Below, piece after piece: positions 9,506-17,891 of a stretch of DNA of 64,000 bases. The stretch covers positions 61,152 to 125,151 of the forward strand of contig NZ_JACKTY010000039.1 in NCBI RefSeq assembly GCF_025822605.1, read 5' to 3'. The DNA comes from Mycolicibacterium komossense (GTDB lineage: Bacteria > Actinomycetota > Actinomycetes > Mycobacteriales > Mycobacteriaceae). Position 1 is the stretch's first letter. Every line of letters begins with the position of its first letter. A program made the translations under genes and the position numbers. The notes beneath the pieces are model-generated. The model did not search any database and was not told the origin of the DNA. It saw only the letters and a program-made list of their open reading frames with translations.

Positions 9506-10048
9506 TCATCGTGGGACGGAAGCGGTCTCACCAAAGCACGGTGGTCCCCACAGTCCACGGCCTGCGTCCTGGGCCTCTCCTTGCGCTGCTTCGATGGCAG
9601 CGAATCGCGCGACTGGATGGCCGCGGTAGACATACGAACGGGCCGCACCCGCACGTGCGGCCTCGACCGAGAAATCCCAGCCGTCACCCCGCACAAGATA
9701 GGCCAACGTGCGTCCGTATCGGTCTGTCCTGTCCTGAGTGGGGTCGGGGACCAGAGCGACCCGTTGCCCAAGCATGGTCTGGACCGCGAAGTCGGTCGCC
9801 TCGGGCCCCCAGCACCCCACCGTGTAGCCGGGCTTCTTTGTCTCGGGAGTGTCGATTCCGAGCAGGCGGACCCGTAGCCGTCCCCGGACGTCGTCACGAA
9901 TATCGATGGTGTCGCCGTCGACGATCTTCAACACCACCGCGGTCGTCACGACAGGATCGGCTGCCGCAGATGCCGGCAAGAGGACGGAACAGCTGAGTAG
10001 TACCGCGACGACGATGGCCGCGCGGAGGCGCCGGAGAAGTGTTGGCAT
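9506..10048 (-). CDS. Secreted thermonuclease (staphylococcal nuclease fold)
   Basis: A 180-residue secreted nuclease, expected to cut DNA or RNA outside the cell with calcium. A signal peptide (about 1-30, cleavage after PASAAA) precedes an SNase domain. Active-site motifs are KIVDGDTIDI (calcium Asp), RVRLLGIDTPE (catalytic Arg and Glu) and DRYGRTLAYL (second Arg). Length and motifs match the family. The start is ATG 10048. An excalibur protein follows upstream on the same strand; SNase and excalibur domains are fused in one protein in other bacteria, so the two may act together. Confidence 0.9.
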   Translation of the reverse strand: MPTLLRRLRAAIVVAVLLSCSVLLPASAAADPVVTTAVVLKIVDGDTIDIRDDVRGRLRVRLLGIDTPETKKPGYTVGCWGPEATDFAVQTMLGQRVALVPDPTQDRTDRYGRTLAYLVRGDGWDFSVEAARAGAARSYVYRGHPVARFAAIEAAQGEAQDAGRGLWGPPCFGETASVPR

Positions 10049-10311
10049 TCGCGATTTAGGCCACCTCCATCGAACAGGTCACTAACGTAACCCTCGATTT
10101 GAGCGCAACAAAGACGGGCAGCACTATGGCCGGCAGATTCGAGAATTACGCCAACTAGGGTGGCGGATTACCGTTACGCCGCGAAGCCCACAACGAAGAC
10201 ATCGTCACCAGAATGGAAGCCTTAGAAAGCAAGTCCAGCGACCGGAAGGAAGTTCAGTCGGTCAGAAAAAAGGCCGCCGCGGCCGCCGTCATCGACCCCA
10301 CCGACTGGCGG

Positions 10312-10515
10312 CTACGACTCGCAGGCATAACCGTCGCCATCGCGGTCGCCACCACTCCAGTAGGCGTCGTCGCCCTGCGGAATGTCATACCGGCCGTCCT
10401 GATGCGCTTCGGTGCAGTTCTTGTATGGACGCTCAGCCAGCGCTGACGGTGCGGCGCCCACCGCAGTGACCGCAGCGGCCCCAATCAACGCAGCGACTAC
10501 GAATCCACGAATCAC
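10312..10515 (-). CDS. Secreted excalibur calcium-binding protein
   Basis: A 67-residue protein: a signal peptide (about 1-27, ending APSALA) and then almost nothing but an excalibur domain. The domain shows YKNCTEAHQDGRYDI and the terminal calcium loop GDRDGDGYACES with its DxDxDG pattern and two Cys. The start is GTG 10515 after CAGGGGGA. It lies on the same strand as the thermonuclease but about 260 bp upstream, so it may have its own promoter. It probably works outside the cell; the partner is unknown. Confidence 0.88.
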   Translation of the reverse strand: MIRGFVVAALIGAAAVTAVGAAPSALAERPYKNCTEAHQDGRYDIPQGDDAYWSGGDRDGDGYACES

Positions 10516-11043
10516 GATTCCCCCTGAAAGTGGCTAACGGCCGACCCTGGCCCCTGCTGGCAAAACATTAGGCTGTAACTGGCGCTTACGCAAGTATGCC
10601 CACAAGTCCCGTCAGAGCTTATAGCGAAGACCGCATTCAGCGGTGAGATCGCCACCTGTGCAACGAAACCGAGTCAAGCTCGATAACCCGCACTCGGCGT
10701 CGTCTCCTCCTCCACGCTAGATGGCTTGGTGGCCTCGTGGTCTCAGGGCAACGTCTAGTTGAGTCGCAGGAGCGCGACAGACTGGGGATGATGCAGCCTA
10801 GGGTGCCATGGGCTGATACAGCCTAACTACAGGAGGCCTCCGCCATTGGCCACATCATTCGGTTACCAGGTCGACTAACACAGGTCTCGAAGTGCGTATT
10901 CGTCCAATGCTCCGCGTTCAAGCAACCATGGGGCTAGTAGGTAGCCGATTCACCGGCACGGGTCGGCAACCGCATTCCTGGGAATTAGCTGCGAAGTCGT
11001 GTTGTGTCCTTTATCGTCCCTTTCCGAGCCAAGGGGGAGAACG
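10516..11043. other. Gene-free stretch between two secreted-protein genes
   Basis: I see no credible coding frame in these 528 bases. It contains the divergent start regions of the excalibur gene and the PASTA protein, and ends with a GGGGGAGAACG ribosome site for the latter. Local base composition is less GC-rich than the core genes. No tRNA, strong hairpin or repeat was recognised. Confidence 0.5.
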
Positions 11044-11373
11044 ATGATCAGGAAAATCACCGCGGTGCTTGCAGTCGGGGCTGTGGCTGGTGGGGTCGGG
11101 ATAGCTGCGGCCGGGCCCGCAGCGGCGAGTACTTGGACGATGCCAAATTTGATTGGAATGGACCTGCAGGGTGCACAGGACGCCATCCAGTCCCTGACTG
11201 CCGACGCGGTCTGGTACAGCAGCTCAACAGATCTCACCGGGAAAGGTCGCGCCCAGATCAGCGACCGCAATTGGCAGGTCTGCACCTCGGCTCCCCCGCC
11301 TGGCGGAAAGTTCACGGAGAGTATGAAAGTGGACTTTGGGGTGGTCCGCATCGACACAGAAACGTGCCCGTAG
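11044..11373 (+). CDS. Secreted PASTA-domain protein
   Basis: A 109-residue protein with a signal peptide (about 1-28, ending PAAAS) and one PASTA-like domain starting TMPNLIGMDLQGAQDAIQ. PASTA units bind peptidoglycan fragments or beta-lactams in kinases and penicillin-binding proteins. Here the unit stands alone, and a CTSAPPPGGKF segment and terminal ETCP supply two Cys. The start is ATG 11044 after GGGGGAGAACG; an upstream in-frame TTG-like start would spoil the signal peptide. It may be a soluble wall-fragment binder and is a natural partner to suspect for the kinases upstream. Confidence 0.8.
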   Translation: MIRKITAVLAVGAVAGGVGIAAAGPAAASTWTMPNLIGMDLQGAQDAIQSLTADAVWYSSSTDLTGKGRAQISDRNWQVCTSAPPPGGKFTESMKVDFGVVRIDTETCP

Positions 11374-11625
11374 TCGCCGAAGCCGCGAGCACCAGGAATT
11401 GCCGTGCAGGTCGTGGATGGTGCGATTGCCTCGCTGGCTCGTGATGTGAGCTGACCGGCACGAGAGTGGCGATGCACGTCAGTCATCAAGCCTCGAACCG
11501 GGCCGCGACCGCTGAGCGTGCAAGCTCGACTGGCACCGAGGATTTCATCGACCCGTTGCCAACGCCGCTACTGGACCAACGCAGCGACCGCCGCCTGCTC
11601 GATACACGTGACCAAGGGAGTAATC

Positions 11626-12711
11626 ATGCCCGTAACAACCGCGAAGACACCCAGCGACAACGTCATCGAGCACGACGGCATGCTGTGGAAGCCTCAGCGC
11701 GCTGCCACGTCCACTGCAGAAGAGTTCATAGCTGCCCGAGGCATTTTCAAAGAGATCAACTGCGACAGTCGCTGGAACCCATGGGTGCGCGACGACCGGA
11801 AAGCCGAGTTCGAGCGCGCCATCGACGTAATGGATCAGTGGCGGCGAGCTGAACCCGGCCACCGCATGCTCACGCCGTGGCAGATTGAACTCCGCTGGGC
11901 GCGCCAGGACAAGGCCCGAGAGCGAGCTTGCACAGAAGAATCACGGGAGCGTGAAGCGAGGAAAGCTCAGTACGACGAGGACCGGTGGACGGCTCGACTG
12001 GCGCTCATCGAGAATCAATCAAAGCTGGAGCACGAAATTTCAGAGCTGGCCAAATACCAAGACGGTCCACTATTTCCCAAGATCGTTCCCAAGCGAGGCG
12101 AGGAACTAGTCGCTGAGCTTGTCCAGTCCATCGAACGCCGGCGGCTGGAAATCGACCGTTTGGCGACCGTTGTAGGAGATCCCGAATCAATCGTCAACCA
12201 AAATGGCTGGCTGCCAACGGAATGTCGCGACTACATGCTGCTGCGCTACATCTGCAGCAGAGAGCAGGAAGTTCGACGACTCCGGCGCGAGATACCCAAA
12301 CCCGTTGCCCCCGGCAAACGGAAGGACCGCATGCCGGCTGATGTGAAGCGCCGTCGGCTCGACGAACTCCTCGCGGTCCCGCCGCTCACGGCAGATGACA
12401 TGTGCAGCGAGTGCCCCACGCCGCTCGCGGAGCATGGCTGGGGGGCGCTACCATTTCAGCGCCCATGCCCCGCATGGCCTGGATGGGGCGCTCGTTTACG
12501 ACGTGCGCGGAAGATCTTCGAAACAACCATCCGCGAGAATCCGCCCCTGCCAGCGCCACCGGCTCCAAAGCCCCAACCACTGGCGAAGATCCCTTCAGGT
12601 CTGCCGATCGCCGAGATCACCAAGCGTCTTCAGGAATTACAGACCCAATTCCCCGACGCAGAGGTCCGCCGAGGGCGGGCGAACCGGTGGGAGCTGTGGC
12701 CGAAGGTCTGA
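11626..12711 (+). CDS. Hypothetical coiled-coil protein with C-terminal zinc-ribbon-like Cys
   Basis: A 361-residue protein that I do not recognise. The middle (about 90-230) is very rich in Arg, Glu and Lys and looks like a long helical or coiled-coil stretch. Near 260-290 there is DDMCSECPTPLAEHGW followed by a further Cys, which could be a small zinc site. The C-terminal end (PIAEITKRLQELQTQFPDAEVRR) looks like a small folded unit. The start is ATG 11626 behind GGGAG. It converges with the next gene. Such orphan proteins are common in actinobacterial islands and prophages; no function is claimed. Confidence 0.7.
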   Translation: MPVTTAKTPSDNVIEHDGMLWKPQRAATSTAEEFIAARGIFKEINCDSRWNPWVRDDRKAEFERAIDVMDQWRRAEPGHRMLTPWQIELRWARQDKARERACTEESREREARKAQYDEDRWTARLALIENQSKLEHEISELAKYQDGPLFPKIVPKRGEELVAELVQSIERRRLEIDRLATVVGDPESIVNQNGWLPTECRDYMLLRYICSREQEVRRLRREIPKPVAPGKRKDRMPADVKRRRLDELLAVPPLTADDMCSECPTPLAEHGWGALPFQRPCPAWPGWGARLRRARKIFETTIRENPPLPAPPAPKPQPLAKIPSGLPIAEITKRLQELQTQFPDAEVRRGRANRWELWPKV

Positions 12712-12784
12712 AAAGACCAGGACTACCGCACACTCATACGAGTTCAGCGACGCCGACAGTTGGCCTCGCGCGGGCTCTCGACGA

Positions 12785-14227
12785 TCACCACAGGCTGGAC
12801 TGAAACCCCAGGCGGTTTCGAAACTCCTGGATTTCAGAATAGCCCGGTGCCTTGACCTTCGGCTGACAGATCGGCTTCTCCAGCGGATTCCGCTTCGCCG
12901 CGTAAGCCCTGCACCAATTCAGCCACATCGTCGCGGCCTCGCGCTCACCGTCGTCCGAAATGTCTTCGACTCGTCCAGCCATCGCCGCCAAATACCGACG
13001 GAGCTTCAGTGACAAGTCCCAGTCAGCGAGGTCAGCGACGAGTTGTTCACCAAACGCGTGTTGGACATAAGCCTGGCGAGCCAGTTCGTCCTCGCGTTCC
13101 CGGCGCACACGACGCTCCGTCTCGGCACGCCGTTCGGCCTCATTGCCTTCGGCGTCAATCACGGCCCAACGCTCAAATGACATGATCGCGTCAGGAAGTC
13201 GGGAGTGCAGGGCCAGCGTTTTGGTTTCCGGCCAAGTGATCTTTGAAGAGAAGCGACTGTTGGTGTTGATCAACATGCTCAGCCGATCAGCCGGCACGTA
13301 GTCGTATCTCGACGGACCCCACCCGTACTTTTTCTCGCGCTCGATCTCTTCCTGCGTCGGCGTATGCGGTAACCGGTCCTTCGGCTGCCAAATATTTACC
13401 GAGCATTCGATGCCTTCGACCTTGAAGATCAGGTCGCCACCAAGCTTGCTCGGATCCTCGACGGAGCCGTGGTGGCTTCGCTTCGGCAGACGGACCGTGT
13501 GACCCCGGGCCTCGGCTTCTTGCGCGAGGGCATGCAGCAACCGAAATGCTCTGCCGCGCAGATGCTTTTCGAGTGAATCAAGCCGTTTGTCTGACCGCAA
13601 AGTGGCAACAGCTGGGTGCCAGCGGCCGATCCGCTCAGCCGCCACCGTCTGCGACGGCGGGTCCGTCACCCAGTCCGACACCGACGACAGGCGCAAGACG
13701 ATCCGGTCATAGCGGGCCTGAACCAGGATTACTTCTTGGCCATCCGGCGCCATCCGGCGTCGGTTGATGATGCCGACCAAACTTTTGTAGCTGGTGTTGT
13801 CGTCGGTCGTATCGATCTCCAGCATCCCGCCGGCATTGACAATGTCCTTGACGAGCTTGCGTGTCGGAGTCTGCTCGTCACATGGAGGTTGCCGCTTCGG
13901 CCGCTGCGCTATCTCTCCAGCCGGCGGCATGATCGGCCGGTGTGCAACAGCCGGTTGCCGCATGTCCAGGTCGACCGTTGGTCTGGCGTGGCGCTTGGCC
14001 CAGTGGCCGGCTGGATAGTCGCTATTAGCCAAATAGTGCTCGCCTGCACCAAGAATTCCAGCACTCCATACGCCGCCGCGCTTGGAGATTGTGACCAGAC
14101 GGCGAGACGCGAGAGCTGTCGCCGTCGTCTTAAAGGTGAAGTCAGTCCACCGCCCATCGGGACACCCGTCGCGTATCCAGCGGAGAACCTCGATCTGTCG
14201 CTCGTTCAGTGGAGCATCAAGTGCCAC
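12785..14227 (-). CDS. Hypothetical protein with N-terminal winged-helix-like region
   Basis: A 480-residue protein of an orphan family found, as I recall, in many actinobacteria. The first 75 residues (LNERQIEVLRWIRDGCPDG, then TATALASRRLVTISKRGG) read like a helix-turn-helix with a wing. The centre (about 215-340) holds conserved-looking patches such as LRGRAFRLLHALAQEA and GDLIFKVEGIECSVNIWQ. A charged helix (about 365-400) and a C-terminal helical domain follow. The start is ATG 14227. It may be a DNA-binding island protein, but no catalytic motif is visible. It stands opposite to the HNH operon across a 566-bp gap. Confidence 0.72.
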   Translation of the reverse strand: MALDAPLNERQIEVLRWIRDGCPDGRWTDFTFKTTATALASRRLVTISKRGGVWSAGILGAGEHYLANSDYPAGHWAKRHARPTVDLDMRQPAVAHRPIMPPAGEIAQRPKRQPPCDEQTPTRKLVKDIVNAGGMLEIDTTDDNTSYKSLVGIINRRRMAPDGQEVILVQARYDRIVLRLSSVSDWVTDPPSQTVAAERIGRWHPAVATLRSDKRLDSLEKHLRGRAFRLLHALAQEAEARGHTVRLPKRSHHGSVEDPSKLGGDLIFKVEGIECSVNIWQPKDRLPHTPTQEEIEREKKYGWGPSRYDYVPADRLSMLINTNSRFSSKITWPETKTLALHSRLPDAIMSFERWAVIDAEGNEAERRAETERRVRREREDELARQAYVQHAFGEQLVADLADWDLSLKLRRYLAAMAGRVEDISDDGEREAATMWLNWCRAYAAKRNPLEKPICQPKVKAPGYSEIQEFRNRLGFQSSLW

Positions 14228-14793
14228 AGCACTATTGCATCAAAAGCGGCTGTCAAACGCACGTCGAACGCCGGGCCCCGACTTGCGCTCCTATTCCATG
14301 CGGACTATCGTCCCGGCGTCATTGGAAATCCGCTCGTCAACAGCGTCTGAGTAGAGCGCGAATTGCTTCCTGGGCGTTTGCGATTGTTTGTTGAGTTGGG
14401 TGTGCTGAGGAGGCGCAGGTCAGAGGGTTGGTTTCGTTCGCTAAGCGAGGCGATTGCTTGTCCTACTGCGGACCAGTTGCGGACTGATGGCACACAGGCG
14501 TTGAGAGTGGTGCAGGGTCTAGGCACTACACGGCGCGGCTGACCCCGACGATCAAACCACCCTTGAACGTCGTCTAGTCCCCTCGTTGAGATGCTCTGGA
14601 TGGTCGCAGCAGGGTCATATGCCGCTCGAAGGTTATGGCACACGGCATTGCCAAGTTCGCGGATGTCGGTGTCGTTCTCGGAGGAGCACAACCGAGGTCA
14701 CAAAGGATGTCTGTCGCCGCGCGTGCGCTAGGTCACCGAAGTCGACGTTGAGGGATTTGAGCCCTCCACCTCAACTTTTTGCAAGTATTAGGT
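14228..14793. other. Divergent intergenic region, no firm gene
   Basis: This 566-bp stretch separates two divergently transcribed units. A minus-strand open frame of about 128 codons (14305-14691) exists, but its composition (Asn/Ser/Arg-rich, no motif, no ribosome site) does not convince me. The region is less GC-rich than the core and probably carries the promoters of the HNH operon and of the winged-helix protein. Confidence 0.45.
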
Positions 14794-15498
14794 GTGGCAG
14801 CAACTCCCAAGAAGAACAAACGCCTGCATCTCGCAACGTGGGTAAGGGATCGATTATGGTCGGAGTCGGGCGGTCACTGTCAGAATCCGGAATGCCGAGT
14901 GGACCTACTCAGCTTCGTTAAACGAAAACACGTCGGCGAATTGGCCCACATCATCCCCGCGAGCGATGACGGCCCACGAGCAGAAGACGGACGTGCTCTT
15001 ACCGATGCGGAACGCGCCCTGCCAGAGAACATCCTTCTTCTGTGTCCCACCTGCCATGTCGTGATTGACAAAACTCCCGGCGAGTATCCACCGCCCGTTA
15101 TCCACGGCTGGAAGCTACTCAGTCAAGAGGCGAGAGCTATCGCGCACGGCACGCCGGTCTTCACATCGCGCAGCAAAGCAAGATCTGCCATCGAACCATT
15201 ACTCAGCGCAAACAAGGAAATTTTCAACCAGTATGGACCAAAGATCGACGTATTTGATGACGACCGTGCCGATCAGTGGCGTAAGCAGGTCAAAGCGACG
15301 CTCCTCCCTAATAGTAAAAAGTTGTTAAGACTCTTGGCGGCTAACCGACGGCTTTTGACGACTGATGAGAGCGACACTGTACATATTTTCACCCTCCACA
15401 TTCAACAGTTACAAGACCGGCACCTAAAGGGGGACTGGATGCCAGGATCAGTTCGATTCCCTCTGGCGATGGCATCGATTTTTGAGGATAAAAGTTGA
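14794..15498 (+). CDS. HNH endonuclease, first gene of a three-gene defence-like operon
   Basis: A 234-residue HNH nuclease. The zinc/catalytic core is at about 20-90: CQNPEC, then ELAHIIPASDDGPR with the catalytic His, then the ENILLLCPTCHVVIDK end with the Asn and final His. The C-terminal 110 residues are helical and specific. I start it at GTG 14794; a TTG at 14779 is the alternative. No clear ribosome site precedes either. It overlaps the next gene by 4 bp. Codon use and GC are lower than the neighbours, which suggests transfer. HNH nucleases in such small operons usually act in phage or plasmid defence. Confidence 0.82.
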   Translation: MAATPKKNKRLHLATWVRDRLWSESGGHCQNPECRVDLLSFVKRKHVGELAHIIPASDDGPRAEDGRALTDAERALPENILLLCPTCHVVIDKTPGEYPPPVIHGWKLLSQEARAIAHGTPVFTSRSKARSAIEPLLSANKEIFNQYGPKIDVFDDDRADQWRKQVKATLLPNSKKLLRLLAANRRLLTTDESDTVHIFTLHIQQLQDRHLKGDWMPGSVRFPLAMASIFEDKS

Positions 15499-16175
15499 CC
15501 ATCAGAGATTGGATCGTTACGCAGCTCCGTGAGCAAGATGACTTCAGCGGAAAGTCGAAGATAAGTAACGTAGAGGCAATCGGCGCACATGGGGTCAAGG
15601 TCGAGCGTTCGGGCTACCCAGACGCATACGCCTACTGCGTTGAGCAAGGCGCAGGCACTCCGTTTTCGGTGGAAGATCTAGAAGCTGCATTAGAGGAACT
15701 CCCCGAAGCGCAGATGGTGATCGTTACCCGCAGGAGCGTCTCACCCGACGTGTACTCACGCTCAGCCGAACTGGGCCTCTCCGTCGACACCTTCGGTGGC
15801 TTTGGCCGTGCCTTGCAGGACTTCGATAACATTTCCCAGTACGTCCATCCCGAAGAAAAATATATACGAAGACGACTCGCGGCGACCCGAGTCGTCACAT
15901 CAGTTGATCGAGTCGGCCACCGTGCGTGGTTACTCACACGGAATGTCGGCCTGCGGCCACTTTCTATTGTGACGGTTGATAGATACGAAATGACCGACGA
16001 GCAGTTTGGAGCGGTGATTGACGAATATCCGGAACTGACACCGGACGCATTGGTCGTCACAAATCCTAGCGCACAAGGCTTTGGAGAGCGCGTCGTCAAA
16101 AGTTCGAAACAGGTTTGCATACCACTCTTTAAGATCGACGATTTCATCTCAGATATTCGCAAGCCATGGAATTGA
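15495..16175 (+). CDS. Unrecognised protein with two related halves (operon gene 2)
   Basis: A 226-residue protein with no family I can name. Two halves look related: residues about 57-110 (SVEDLEAALEELPEAQMVIVTRR, ending in LSVDTFGGFGRAL) and about 164-221 (MTDEQFGAVIDEYPELTPDA then LVVTNPS, ending in CIPLFKIDDFISDI). Each has an alpha-helix, a hydrophobic VIVT/LVVT strand and a second strand ending in an Asp-containing turn. That pattern resembles the last strands of nuclease or Rossmann-like folds. It overlaps the HNH gene by 4 bp and the nucleotidyltransferase gene by 10 bp, so all three are surely made together. Confidence 0.72.
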   Translation: MTIRDWIVTQLREQDDFSGKSKISNVEAIGAHGVKVERSGYPDAYAYCVEQGAGTPFSVEDLEAALEELPEAQMVIVTRRSVSPDVYSRSAELGLSVDTFGGFGRALQDFDNISQYVHPEEKYIRRRLAATRVVTSVDRVGHRAWLLTRNVGLRPLSIVTVDRYEMTDEQFGAVIDEYPELTPDALVVTNPSAQGFGERVVKSSKQVCIPLFKIDDFISDIRKPWN

Positions 16176-16453
16176 CGTCGCGATGGCCAATACTTAATAG
16201 ACTTTGCAAACTTGCCTCTGAATTGAACCGTGTCGAAATCTGGGCGTTTGGCTCCATGCTGCGGTCTGATGAACCAAACGACTTAGATGTTCTTGTAGTG
16301 TACGAGAATCGAGAAGACGTTGTTTATCTGCGAGAACGAGAATTATGGGAAGTGCGCTTGCCACCGGTCGACATAATTGCGATGACCAAATGCGAGCAGC
16401 GGCATTATCATTTCATATCAATCACGGGCGCGGTCCGCCTTTACCCACCATAA
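16166..16453 (+). CDS. Minimal nucleotidyltransferase-like protein (operon gene 3)
   Basis: A 95-residue protein with the pol-beta-type nucleotidyltransferase signature. It shows WAFGSMLRSDEPNDLDVLVVY (GS plus DxD, about 27-47) and a third carboxylate in PVDIIAMT (about 68-75). It is the size of MNT domains, which adenylylate or otherwise modify partners in MNT/HEPN toxin-antitoxin pairs. No HEPN RxxxxxH motif is visible in the adjacent gene, so this is not the standard pair. It overlaps the preceding gene by 10 bp. The likely role is modification of, or signalling to, the HNH nuclease or its partner; this is inference. Confidence 0.75.
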   Translation: MELTSRWPILNRLCKLASELNRVEIWAFGSMLRSDEPNDLDVLVVYENREDVVYLRERELWEVRLPPVDIIAMTKCEQRHYHFISITGAVRLYPP

Positions 16454-16609
16454 TTAAATCGATGTTAGCGATTCGCTGGGCGCATCATCGGAGAGAGAAG
16501 AGGCGCTGGCCGTGTGAGGCAAAGCCCGGAGCCCCTGGCAGGGGCACCCCCCAGTGGGTCGGACTGTGAGGCACACAGTCATTCGGTCGCCTCAACCGAC
16601 GCCGAGCAC

Positions 16610-16981
16610 CTAGGTGGAACTATCTGGCCTAGCAGGGTATTCGTCTTGGCGAGGGAACCCTTGAGTTGCCCCGCGAGGGTGCCGATCCGGTTCACGTTTC
16701 TCGGTGACGACACGCGTGCTTGTGGCCCGCTCGCGCAGCAGGGCTGCCCGCTTTCGCCGAATGACTGACGTTCCTTTGGCCACGACGACGTTGCCATTGG
16801 TCGCCGTAAAGGTGAAGGACGAGTCGTCGTCAAAAACCTCTACTACCGTGATCCAGCTTTCCAGTTCCTCGCCGTAGATATAGTCGGCGGGCTTCATCGC
16901 GGACTTAGCACTGATTAAGGCTGCATCAACGGTCTCGCGCTCGTCCTCTGCGACGCTGTGAAGCGGCAGTTTGATAGCCAT
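16610..16981 (-). CDS. Small hypothetical protein
   Basis: A possible 123-residue protein starting at ATG 16981; an ATG at 17017 is also in frame. The central part (ELESWITVVEVFDDDSSFTF, then TATNGNVVVAKGTSVIRR) reads like a beta-rich folded domain and its composition is protein-like. The last 30 residues are Pro/Arg/Asp-rich and look random, so the frame may be decayed at its end. There is no recognised family and no clear ribosome site. It sits between the defence-like trio and a dead resolvase. Confidence 0.4.
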   Translation of the reverse strand: MAIKLPLHSVAEDERETVDAALISAKSAMKPADYIYGEELESWITVVEVFDDDSSFTFTATNGNVVVAKGTSVIRRKRAALLRERATSTRVVTEKREPDRHPRGATQGFPRQDEYPARPDSST

Positions 16982-17085
16982 AAAGGCAGCGTACGCGAAT
17001 ACTGCCGCACCCTTCATTGGCTTGCAGTTGGCGCGGCATGCCTGAAATCGCGGGCCTAGCGGGCGTCTTGGGCGACGTAGCTAGA

Positions 17086-17640
17086 TTATGCGAGTGCCCG
17101 GTAGATCGTTGCGCGGCACACAGCCAGCGTCGTCGCGATCGAGTTTGCAGACTCGCCGCTACCGTTTATGCGCTGAGCCAACGCGATCTTGGCAGGATCT
17201 AGCGCTAGCAGCCGGCCAATGGACTGCCCCCGCGCCCGCCGCGCCTCCCGTGATGCGGTGGCGTCTCTCTTTTCCCAATTCGAGTTCCAGCTCAGCGAAG
17301 TGGCCACAACACCGGCCACCATGCGGCCCGCAGCGTTCGAGGTGTCGATCCCCTCTCGCAAGGACCGCAGCACGATCCTCCGCTCTTGCATCTCGCGGAT
17401 GGTCGTCATGACCCAAACGGTCGAAACCGACCACAGCGATTGCGTCACCCTCGCGGGCAAAATTCAGCAGCGCGTCAAGACCGGGGCGCTGTGCCTATGC
17501 CGACGCCCCCGACAACTTGTCGCTGTACACGCGGTCCGCGTCCACGCCAACTGCGGTAAGCGCATCTAGCTGTTGGTACAAAAACTGGTTCTCAGTGCTC
17601 ACTCGCGCATTAGCCGAGTTGTTCGTCGGCGACGGTCGGG
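17086..17640 (-). pseudogene. Serine recombinase/resolvase pseudogene (Tn3-type)
   Basis: Remains of a resolvase of about 185-200 residues, recognisable only by joining frames. Near the N-terminus I read ARVSTENQFLYQQLDAL and VYSDKLSGASA, then a TAG stop, then AQRPGLDALLNFAREGDAI and VVGFDRLG. The frame then shifts to TIREMQERRIVLRSLREGID and GRMVAGVV, shifts again at FAELELELGKERR, and returns to SREARRARGQSIGRL. The end is the helix-turn-helix IATTLAVCRATIYRAL. The normal start LGYARVS also needs a one-base change. With at least one stop and several frameshifts it cannot be functional. It marks an old transposon or island insertion. Confidence 0.82.
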
Positions 17641-17891
17641 GCGGCTGCGGAGGTCATTGCAGATTTGTCGCAAAAGTCGCCAAAGCACAAATTGTGCGAC
17701 CTCATTTTCGAGGCAACTTCTGAGACAGGGTGACATGGACTTTCCTATGCTGCAATGGTACTCAACCGATGGTGTCCGAAACTTTAGTTCTGAGAGCACG
17801 ATTCCGAAGCACCTCAGCGGCCCCCAGAACTATGGTTACGCCTTTCTTTCCCCACTGGGAAGGCAAGTCGGCTTGGGCCTCCTCGACCTCC

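Noticed and set aside
14305..14691. Minus-strand frame of 128 codons in the gap before the HNH operon
   Set aside because: Composition is Ser/Asn/Arg-rich without motif or ribosome site; it could be decayed DNA but is not supportable as a gene.
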